From GCA-002731945 sp913047775 (GTDB lineage: Bacteria > Pseudomonadota > Alphaproteobacteria > MED-G09), in assembly GCA_913047775.1 (NCBI GenBank), contig CAJWUE010000093.1, positions 1-5,137 of the forward strand: 5,137 nucleotides of DNA, in the 5' to 3' direction. The notes under the pieces are model-generated. The model was not told the DNA's origin, did no database searches, and saw nothing but the letters and a program-made list of their open reading frames with translations. Of the stretch, positions 1-4,678 are shown in pieces. The first letter of the stretch is position 1, and each line of letters starts with the position of its first letter. Made by a program: the position numbers and the translations under genes.

Positions 1-1206
1 GTAGACCGTTATATTTCCAAAGACTGGCATGACAAAGAAGTTGAAAGAATGTGGAAAAAAATCTGGCAATTTGTATGTAGGGAAGAAGATATTCCTGAAC
101 CAGGTGACCATTATCGTTATGATATTGCTGGAATTTCATTTCTCATTCTTCGTGCAGAGACTGGTAAAATTAAAGCTTATCCCAATTCATGCCTTCACCG
201 TGGTCGGATGCTCAAAGAGTTTGATGGTCACGCCTCTGAACTACGATGCGCTTTCCATGGATTTTGTTGGCATCTTGATGGGTCCTTGAAGGATATACCT
301 GCAGATTGGGATTTCCCTCAGATAGATAAAGAAAAATTTTCTTTACCAGAACTGCCAATCGCTATCTGGGGAGGTTTCGTATTTATTAATCCTGACCAGC
401 AATGTGAACCCTTTGAAGATTTCATTAAGGATATGAAAACTCAGTTTGAACGTTGGGAACCAGAAAAGTTATATAAACAAGCACATGTTGCAAAAATCAT
501 GCCTTGTAACTGGAAAATTGCACAGGAAGCTTTCTGCGAGGCCTATCATGTCAGCGGAACTCATCCACAAATTTTACGAAGTTTGGGGTGTGTTAATAGT
601 CAGATTGATGTTTGGGATAATTGTGCCCGAGTTATTACACCATCAATGACACCTAGTCCTCTTTTAGATTACGAACTTTCTGATAAAGATATGATGCGTA
701 CCATGATGGATCTGCCACCGGAAGCCCAAGTTCCAGAATTACCAGAAGGCATGAGTCCTCGAGAGTTTATGGCGAATAGTAGCAGGGAGGATTTAAGACC
801 TAACGCAGGAAGTAAAGTTGATGAATACTGTGATGCTGAAATGTTAGATAGCCTCGATTATACCTTGTTTCCAAATTTTCATCCGTGGGGTGCATTTAAT
901 AAAATAGTTTATAGATTCAGACCCAATGGTAACGATCACCGATCAGCAATTATGGAATGTATTATGCTTTCGCCATTTCAGGGAGAAAGACCACCGGCCG
1001 CACCTATTCATTGGTTAAAAGAACATGAGAAATGGTCTAGTGCATTAGGTTTTCTGGGTAAAGTCTTCGATCAAGATGCATTTAATATGCCAAAAGTGCA
1101 ACTTGGTTTGGAATCTACTTACAAATCGGGAATTGTACTTTCTGGTTACCAGGAGGGAAAAGTTCGTTGGTTACATCACAAGTTAACTGAATGGGTTGGC
1201 GAATAA
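1..1206 (+). CDS. Rieske non-heme iron oxygenase, large (alpha) subunit, 5' partial
   Basis: The product should be the catalytic subunit of a ring-hydroxylating or demethylating oxygenase: a Rieske [2Fe-2S] cluster passes electrons to a mononuclear iron that activates O2 in the cytoplasm. The frame is open from base 1, and the first 16 codons (VDRYISKDWHDKEVER) look like normal family N-terminus, so the true start is upstream. Numbering from Met at base 49: Rieske ligands C48-x-H50 and C67-x2-H70; then NWK (154-156) followed by E164-AY-H167-x4-H172, the iron ligands with the bridging acid; D343 near the C-terminus is the likely third iron ligand. Residues 270-290 (YTLFPNFHPW) are typical of the catalytic domain. 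Pattern and length fit a single-component-type alpha subunit of about 400 residues. No beta subunit, ferredoxin or reductase follows on this strand. The substrate cannot be read from the sequence. Family is certain, reaction is not. Confidence 0.96.
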   Translation, partial: VDRYISKDWHDKEVERMWKKIWQFVCREEDIPEPGDHYRYDIAGISFLILRAETGKIKAYPNSCLHRGRMLKEFDGHASELRCAFHGFCWHLDGSLKDIPADWDFPQIDKEKFSLPELPIAIWGGFVFINPDQQCEPFEDFIKDMKTQFERWEPEKLYKQAHVAKIMPCNWKIAQEAFCEAYHVSGTHPQILRSLGCVNSQIDVWDNCARVITPSMTPSPLLDYELSDKDMMRTMMDLPPEAQVPELPEGMSPREFMANSSREDLRPNAGSKVDEYCDAEMLDSLDYTLFPNFHPWGAFNKIVYRFRPNGNDHRSAIMECIMLSPFQGERPPAAPIHWLKEHEKWSSALGFLGKVFDQDAFNMPKVQLGLESTYKSGIVLSGYQEGKVRWLHHKLTEWVGE

Positions 1207-1448
1207 TGCCCTCCGTTACACACCCATTTGACCCAGAAACTTTATATGAAATGAATAAGGATGGTAATATCCGTGTTTCCAAAGGTAAAAAATTCGGTAT
1301 ATTTACCACTGAAGGTCGGCATATTACAGGAGAAATTCGTGAGGCCGATCCACAATTATGTGTGTGGGTCGGAAACAACCCTGATCTTGAACATCAGCTT
1401 GCGAGGGATAATCGTTTTACGGAACGCCATGGTTTTAGGGAAAAATAA
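1206..1448 (+). CDS. Small unknown protein coupled to the Rieske oxygenase gene
   Basis: This 80-residue protein has no function I can assign. Its ATG shares one base with the TAA of the oxygenase gene (TAATG), which points to translation by re-initiation; no good SD is visible. An in-frame ATG at 1191 would add five residues and overlap the oxygenase, but the TAATG start is the more usual arrangement. The protein is soluble and charged, with no signal peptide or membrane segment. Visible features are a GKKFGIFTTEGRHITGEI stretch (residues 27-44), which looks like two or three short beta strands, then ADPQLCVWVGNNP (47-59) and an Arg/Glu-rich tail. It could be an accessory or small structural partner of the Rieske enzyme, since the two are almost certainly co-expressed. 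That role is inference from position only. Confidence 0.8.
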   Translation: MPSVTHPFDPETLYEMNKDGNIRVSKGKKFGIFTTEGRHITGEIREADPQLCVWVGNNPDLEHQLARDNRFTERHGFREK

Positions 1449-1488
1449 ATATCACGACTTCCAAACCTAAAATTTTATTCTGCAGGTG

Positions 1489-1692
1489 TCATTTAAACCA
1501 TAAATATGGTTTATTTCCAGTTATCCTGAAGTAAAGCGACATGTTTACCATATGTGTTATCAAAAGAGCGACCGCTATTCCGATTGCCCATATAGGATCG
1601 CGGTAATTTAAATGTGCCCCGATCAAATATAACCCAACAAGAACTGCGATAGTCCATACACCCATTACCAAAAATGCTTTTAAAGAGCTCAT
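1489..1692 (-). CDS. Small two-helix membrane protein, last gene of the hydroxylase operon
   Basis: This 67-residue protein has two hydrophobic segments (about residues 5-25 and 33-54) joined by a short polar loop NYRDP (29-33), and a tail GNKPYLWFK. It looks like an integral membrane hairpin. Its ATG overlaps the ferredoxin stop by four bases (ATGA) and a strong SD (AGGAGG, eight bases away) lies inside the ferredoxin gene, so it is surely translated and tied to ferredoxin synthesis. I recognise no family. In context it may be a membrane anchor or small subunit for the hydroxylase-ferredoxin pair, or an unrelated small transporter-like protein. It ends 41 bases from the end of the convergent + strand gene. 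Confidence 0.82.
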   Translation of the reverse strand: MSSLKAFLVMGVWTIAVLVGLYLIGAHLNYRDPIWAIGIAVALLITHMVNMSLYFRITGNKPYLWFK

Positions 1693-2033
1693 ATTTTTGT
1701 CCTCCTAATTCTCTTTTGCTTAAAATTCAGTTCTACTTTGATTTCGGACTTAAGGATCGATTGACAAGCAAGAATATATCCTTCCTTTAATTGTTCAGCA
1801 CCCAACACATATCCAAAATCTGTAAGTGGTCTAATTTTTCCCTCTAACAATTTACATCTACATGTCCCACAACTTCCGACCCGGCAATAATGCGGCCACT
1901 TAATGCCATTCTCCAAAGCGGCTGTAAGTAATTTCTCTCCTCGTCTTACTTTCAAAGTTTTATTGGCATTTACAATGTTTGCCACAAAATGCTTATCTTT
2001 TTTTATAAAAAAATTAAGCACATTTTCAAACAT
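1689..2033 (-). CDS. Plant-type [2Fe-2S] ferredoxin, XylA N-terminal-domain-like, stand-alone
   Basis: This 114-residue electron carrier has the plant/XylA-type cluster motif C50-x4-C55-x2-C58 and a distant C90 (GYILACQ). C60 is an extra cysteine. The segment around the cluster (PHYCRVGSCGTCRCKLLEGK) closely recalls the ferredoxin domain of xylene monooxygenase reductase XylA and of CymAb, including a short N-terminal extension with FF and KK (residues 8-14). In those proteins an FAD/NAD(P)H reductase domain follows; here the protein stops right after the ferredoxin fold. It is the natural electron donor for the membrane hydroxylase of the same operon, so a separate reductase must exist elsewhere. 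The start is the first Met and matches the XylA-type N-terminus, but no SD is visible in the 27-base gap to the hemoglobin gene. Family is secure, partner is inferred. Confidence 0.95.
   Translation of the reverse strand: MFENVLNFFIKKDKHFVANIVNANKTLKVRRGEKLLTAALENGIKWPHYCRVGSCGTCRCKLLEGKIRPLTDFGYVLGAEQLKEGYILACQSILKSEIKVELNFKQKRIRRTKI
1701..1706 (-). promoter_or_regulatory. Shine-Dalgarno site made of two tandem AGG arginine codons
   Basis: On the minus strand AGGAGG stands eight bases before the ATG at 1692. In the ferredoxin frame the same bases are the codons for R110-R111, four codons before the stop. The site therefore serves as coding sequence and as a consensus ribosome binding site for the next gene, and it supports the 1692 start. 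Confidence 0.85.
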
Positions 2034-2060
2034 GACTTAATCTGACCAGCAATAATAAAC

Positions 2061-2420
2061 TTAAAGTTTAATAACTTCAGTTCTAAGAGACCATAAGATA
2101 GCCAATATTTCGTCTTTTATACCCTGACCAATATTGTTTTCATCCAAAGCAGCCATCATATCATCAATAACCGCATTGAATTCCTCTTCGGAAATATTCA
2201 TACTCGTATGTGCAGTTATCATATCTTTACCCGTATATTCTTCAGGCCCTCCAAACCCGCTACACATAAACTCGGTTACTAATCTTATAACTTCATCAGG
2301 GTCACTATTAACATAACGATTATTAACCGTTGGATTTGAAGTATGATTCTTAAACAATGACGTGGCAATTTCCTTAATTGAATCGGGGCCACCAATCCTT
2401 TCATAAAGACTATCAGACAT
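2061..2420 (-). CDS. Group I truncated hemoglobin (2/2 globin, TrHbN type) with altered distal pocket
   Basis: This is a 119-residue heme protein of the cyanoglobin/GlbN class, which binds O2 or NO in the cytoplasm. SLYERIGG (residues 4-11), FGGPEEYTGKDM (56-67) and H71 followed by MNISEEEF (74-81) are the family hallmarks; H71 is the proximal F8 histidine. Compared from memory and without gaps to Mycobacterium tuberculosis GlbN, B10 is F23 (Tyr33 there), CD1 is Y36 (Phe46), E7 is V44 (Leu54) and E11 is V48 (Gln58). The Tyr/Gln pair that holds bound O2 is thus absent. There is a very good SD (AAGGAG, six bases before ATG). The gene lies between hydroxylase and ferredoxin genes, so O2 supply or NO protection of the oxygenase is a reasonable guess. 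Family is certain, role is not. Confidence 0.95.
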   Translation of the reverse strand: MSDSLYERIGGPDSIKEIATSLFKNHTSNPTVNNRYVNSDPDEVIRLVTEFMCSGFGGPEEYTGKDMITAHTSMNISEEEFNAVIDDMMAALDENNIGQGIKDEILAILWSLRTEVIKL

Positions 2421-2426
2421 AATTTT

Positions 2427-2483
2427 CTCCTTTTTATAAAGCCTTAGTAAAATAAACTAAGACTTTAATCAATATTTACTAAG
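2427..2483 (-). promoter_or_regulatory. Two competing hairpins between hydroxylase stop and hemoglobin SD
   Basis: In minus-strand RNA, hairpin A pairs 2464-2456 with 2448-2440 (nine pairs, one U-G wobble, seven-base loop). Hairpin B pairs 2483-2475 with 2451-2443 (nine perfect pairs, CTTAGTAAA with TTTACTAAG). They share the 2448-2443 arm, so only one can form. The first arm of B contains the hydroxylase stop codon (TAG followed in frame by TAA). The hemoglobin SD AAGGAG (2432-2427) follows seven bases after the shared arm. The wobble in A pairs only in minus-strand RNA, in line with the operon direction. There is no T-run of terminator type. The hairpins may protect the mRNA end or couple hemoglobin translation to termination on the hydroxylase gene. 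Confidence 0.5.
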
Positions 2484-3627
2484 CATAACTAGCTTGTTTG
2501 TTAATCTTCGTTGCAATTTCACGCTCGGCATCATTTGCAAAAGTATTATCCCAATGATCAAGCTTTTTCTTAATTAAAGCATGCCATAAAGGTGGCACAA
2601 GAGCTAAAGTAAATCCAGTAAAGTAACCCCACCCAGGATTGGGTCCTCCAACATCTTCCAATTCCCAAAAATGTGTTTCTCCACGAACATGATGATCACA
2701 TTGACGGCCAATTTCTATGAAAAACCAGCTCGTAAAAGCCGTATCATTATCCCAAGAATGACGGTGTTCAATAGGTTTATCTTTTTCCCGAACTAACCCA
2801 AAATGCTCCATATAGTTAAGAGCTTCCAGTTCAAAGTTAGAAACAGTCCAGAGAAAGAACATGCAAGCAACCCCAACTATACCACCTGCCCACACAAACA
2901 AAATTATAGTTGGGAGGCTGATTATATAACCTGTGATCCATTTGTTATCTAATGAGAAAAATGATTTCCCTTGTTTCTCAAGTTTTTCTCGTTCCAAATC
3001 ATAAGAAAATTTTGACTGTCCCATATGTGATAACCAAAAATGCTTGTAAAGACTTCTGCCCCTAGGAGAGGTGGCTGGATCATTTTCATGGGCAAGTTCT
3101 AAATGATGGTTGTAGACATGCGCATAACAAAAATGTGCTGCACCACTCAACCCCATCATCAATCTTGAAATAGGCCAACCTATATCTTTAGTATGAGATA
3201 ATTCATGACCATAAATTATTCCAAGTCCTGCAAATGCACCTGCTGACAAAGTAGCTCCGTACAATTCAAGACCTGTAATACCTGTTTGAACAGGTAACCA
3301 ACCAAACAACGTAACAAGCCCGAAATCAGCTCCATTTGTGTACTGATAAACTCTCCACGCTAATGCAACTTGTAAGATTATGAAGACTGGTAACATAAAA
3401 TACATTACTAGATTTTGTAACTCTTTTATTCCATAGGACTTTCCATTTTCATCAACTCCAGCACCTTTAGTATGGAATTTGATCACCAGAGTGTCTATGG
3501 TAATGCCAACCAAGAATAAAACAGCCCCCGTCCAAACAAAAGGTCCGCCGACAATGAGACCTAATATCGTAACAGAACACAAAACTGGTACAATAAAGTA
3601 TCTAATATTAATAAAAAATTTTTTCAT
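2479..3627 (-). CDS. XylM/AlkB-type membrane diiron hydroxylase (methyl/alkyl monooxygenase)
   Basis: This 382-residue integral membrane enzyme belongs to the fatty-acid-desaturase-like diiron family, which hydroxylates terminal methyl or alkyl groups with O2 and ferredoxin/rubredoxin electrons. Hydrophobic segments lie near 8-30, 32-50, 72-93, 103-140, 233-260 and 336-350. The histidine boxes are HELSH (141-145), H170-VYN-HH (174-175), NYMEHFGL (271-278), HRHSWD (288-293) and RQCDHH (308-313). The ending PPLWHALIKKKLDHWD (345-360) and a tail resembling ANDAERE...N resemble XylM/CymAa more than alkane AlkB, which argues for methyl-aromatic or terpenoid substrates. Length fits XylM (about 370) and AlkB (about 400). 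Odd point: Q309 stands where AlkB has the first His of its last box (RHSDHH). SD GAGAGG lies five bases before ATG. First gene of the hydroxylase-hemoglobin-ferredoxin-membrane protein unit. Family firm, substrate unknown. Confidence 0.93.
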   Translation of the reverse strand: MKKFFINIRYFIVPVLCSVTILGLIVGGPFVWTGAVLFLVGITIDTLVIKFHTKGAGVDENGKSYGIKELQNLVMYFMLPVFIILQVALAWRVYQYTNGADFGLVTLFGWLPVQTGITGLELYGATLSAGAFAGLGIIYGHELSHTKDIGWPISRLMMGLSGAAHFCYAHVYNHHLELAHENDPATSPRGRSLYKHFWLSHMGQSKFSYDLEREKLEKQGKSFFSLDNKWITGYIISLPTIILFVWAGGIVGVACMFFLWTVSNFELEALNYMEHFGLVREKDKPIEHRHSWDNDTAFTSWFFIEIGRQCDHHVRGETHFWELEDVGGPNPGWGYFTGFTLALVPPLWHALIKKKLDHWDNTFANDAEREIATKINKQASYA

Positions 3628-3646
3628 TTTATCCTCTCTTTAGTGC

Positions 3647-3734
3647 TTTCAGAAAACCCTTGGGTGCACAATCTGAAAATCAAATACCCTGCTCTTTGGC
3701 GAGCAAACCATAACCACACTAAACTTTCGTTTAG
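3647..3734 (-). promoter_or_regulatory. Structured mRNA leader of the hydroxylase operon (three hairpins)
   Basis: Read on the minus strand there are three successive inverted repeats before the hydroxylase SD. H1 (3734-3719) is CTAAAC-GAAA-GTTTAG, a six-pair stem closed by a GNRA tetraloop. H2 (3705-3690) is TGCTC-GCCAAA-GAGCA. H3 pairs TTTCAGA (3678-3672) with TCTGAAA (3653-3647) around an 18-base loop that itself holds ACCC/GGGT. The SD GAGAGG (3638-3633) begins nine bases after H3. I recognise no known riboswitch class. The stems may set mRNA stability or translation. Confidence 0.4.
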
Positions 3735-3751
3735 CTTTTTACATTTTGAGA

Positions 3752-3781
3752 TTTATAAACGGACCGTTTTTTTGCTTACAA
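3752..3781 (-). promoter_or_regulatory. Candidate sigma-70 promoter for the hydroxylase operon
   Basis: On the minus strand TTGTAA (3781-3776) and TATAAA (3757-3752) are separated by 18 bases; they match the -35 and -10 consensus at four and five of six positions. Transcription would start near 3745, giving a leader of about 118 bases. The site lies within the 292-bp gap between the dehydrogenase and hydroxylase genes, where an operon promoter is expected. Chance matches are common in AT-rich DNA. Confidence 0.45.
3757..3769. promoter_or_regulatory. 13-bp palindrome, candidate operator inside the promoter spacer
   Basis: AAACGG-A-CCGTTT is a perfect palindrome with one central base, lying between the -35 and -10 hexamers and touching the -10. 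The one-base centre rules out a simple six-pair RNA hairpin, so a protein-binding site is likelier. Size and position suit a TetR- or MarR-like repressor, but no regulator gene is in the window, so the binder is unknown. Confidence 0.45.
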
Positions 3782-3823
3782 AGCCACATTGTATAACCAC
3801 CTTCGCACGGTATGCAGGTTGGC

Positions 3824-3837
3824 AGGGGGTAACCCCT
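3824..3837 (+). other. Short GC-rich hairpin with GNRA loop
   Basis: AGGGG-GTAA-CCCCT is a perfect five-pair stem closed by a GNRA-type loop when read on the + strand; on the minus strand the loop is TTAC. It stands two bases inside the right arm of the 14-bp inverted repeat and is the most GC-rich spot in this gap. Its strand and function are not clear. Confidence 0.35.
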
Positions 3838-3919
3838 CTCTCAAAATGTAAAGACATTTAATGATAGAAGCCCATAAAATGCAACTAAAAATTGTATATA
3901 ATAATAAAAAAGGGAAAAT

Positions 3920-4657
3920 CTAGGCGCCTTGAGCCGTAGGGCGTACAACTATTTCATTTACGGCTACTCCAGGATCCTGCTGCAAAGCATAAATAATAGC
4001 CTCTGCAATCCTCTCTGCAGGCTGGGCCACAGCTGCAAGATTTCCCTTCATAAGAAACTCCAACATGGATTCATCTTTAATTGAACTTCCTAATTCCGTC
4101 TGAAATGCGCCCGGATAAATGCATGTCACTTGCAATTTACCCGCACTTTCCATTCTTAGACCTTCAGAAATTGCGCTTACGGCAAACTTGGTGCCAGAAT
4201 AAACAGCGCTTCCCGGCATGACTCTTTTTCCTGCTACAGATGAAACGTTAATAATTTGACCATTTCCTCTCTCTAACATATGCGAATAAACGGCATCAAT
4301 ACCATAAAGGACACCTTTGATATTGACATCAATCATCTGATCCCATTCATCAGTTCTACCTTTTTCCAATAAAGACAAGGGCATAACACCGGCATTATTG
4401 ACAAGGGCATCAATATGACCAAAAGTTGAAATGCCGTGATTTGCTAGATCATGGACCTCTTTCTTGTTTGTAACATCTGATGTTTTAAAGATTGCATTTT
4501 GACTTCCGAGACTAGCACACAATTCTTCAAGTCTGTCTTGTCTGCGGGCACCCAAAATTACTTTTGCTCCCAGATCTACACACATTTTGGCCGTTACCAT
4601 GCCAAAACCAGAACTTGCACCTGTAATTAATATAACTCTATCTTTAATATCTCTCAT
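3920..4657 (-). CDS. Classical short-chain dehydrogenase/reductase (SDR), NADP(H)-leaning
   Basis: This 245-residue cytoplasmic oxidoreductase interconverts an alcohol and a carbonyl with a nicotinamide cofactor. The Rossmann glycine motif is TGASSGFG (12-19, with F instead of the usual I), the NNAG motif is at 87-90, N112 lies in DVNIKG, and catalytic S140, Y153 and K157 are in the standard spacing (INVSS, YSGTK). YPGAFQTEL (181-189) is the usual PG motif after the active site. R38-R39 after the second beta strand suggest preference for NADP(H). The length is normal for a classical SDR. SD GAGGTG precedes the ATG at 4657. It follows the EthD gene by 21 bases, so the two form one transcript. 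It could oxidise the alcohol made by the membrane hydroxylase or act on a later intermediate; the substrate cannot be told from sequence. Confidence 0.95.
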   Translation of the reverse strand: MRDIKDRVILITGASSGFGMVTAKMCVDLGAKVILGARRQDRLEELCASLGSQNAIFKTSDVTNKKEVHDLANHGISTFGHIDALVNNAGVMPLSLLEKGRTDEWDQMIDVNIKGVLYGIDAVYSHMLERGNGQIINVSSVAGKRVMPGSAVYSGTKFAVSAISEGLRMESAGKLQVTCIYPGAFQTELGSSIKDESMLEFLMKGNLAAVAQPAERIAEAIIYALQQDPGVAVNEIVVRPTAQGA

Positions 4658-4678
4658 CTCTCACCTCATTAACTCCCT

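Larger units (their letters stand above)
3738..3852. repeat. Perfect 14-bp inverted repeat pair bracketing the promoter
   Basis: The left arm TTTACATTTTGAGA (3738-3751) is matched exactly by TCTCAAAATGTAAA (3839-3852), with 87 bases between and 101 bases centre to centre. The left arm begins directly next to the candidate -10 and covers the predicted start site; the right arm lies about 100 bases upstream of it. The enclosed segment contains the promoter, the 13-bp palindrome, a small GCTT-ACA-AAGC hairpin (3774-3784) and an AGGGG-GTAA-CCCCT hairpin. Possible readings are two operators for a looping repressor, the ends of a 115-bp miniature mobile element, or the closing stem of a structured RNA. 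No clear target-site duplication is seen beside the arms. Confidence 0.6.

Noticed and set aside
29..649. Two short + strand frames (29-289 and 446-649) inside the Rieske gene
   Set aside because: They are out-of-frame shadows; the main frame carries all Rieske and iron motifs.
1115..1378. An 87-codon minus-strand open frame across the oxygenase/80-residue gene junction
   Set aside because: It is antisense to two well-supported genes, has no protein family traits, and has no promoter or SD of note.
1261..1470. A 69-codon + strand frame overlapping the 80-residue gene
   Set aside because: It is a shadow frame without an SD; the TAATG-coupled frame is the better candidate.
1449..1488. A bidirectional terminator between the convergent gene ends, suggested by TAAAATTTTA at 1468-1477
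   Set aside because: The palindrome is purely A/T and has no loop; no stable stem is visible in the 40-base gap.
2134..2316. A 60-codon + strand frame opposite the hemoglobin gene
   Set aside because: It is antisense to a clear globin and is low-complexity and serine-rich.
3719..3739. Hairpin CTAAAC-TTTC-GTTTAG followed by a T-run on the + strand, like a rho-independent terminator
   Set aside because: No + strand gene ends nearby and the stem is AT-rich; on the transcribed minus strand there is no T-run after it, so it is listed as a leader hairpin.
3738..3852. A known riboswitch (cobalamin, FMN, TPP, guanidine classes considered) or an integron attC site
   Set aside because: The conserved cores of these RNAs and the attC end motifs could not be found on either strand.
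3643..3861. A 72-codon + strand open frame starting with GTG in the gap upstream of the hydroxylase
   Set aside because: It has no SD, an unlikely composition and no recognisable family, and it runs through the promoter, palindrome and hairpins on the other strand.
3896..3928. Possible terminator after the SDR gene: GGCGCC palindrome followed by T-rich DNA on the minus strand
   Set aside because: The AGGCGCCT palindrome leaves no room for a loop and is 10 or more bases from the T-run, so it does not make a credible terminator.
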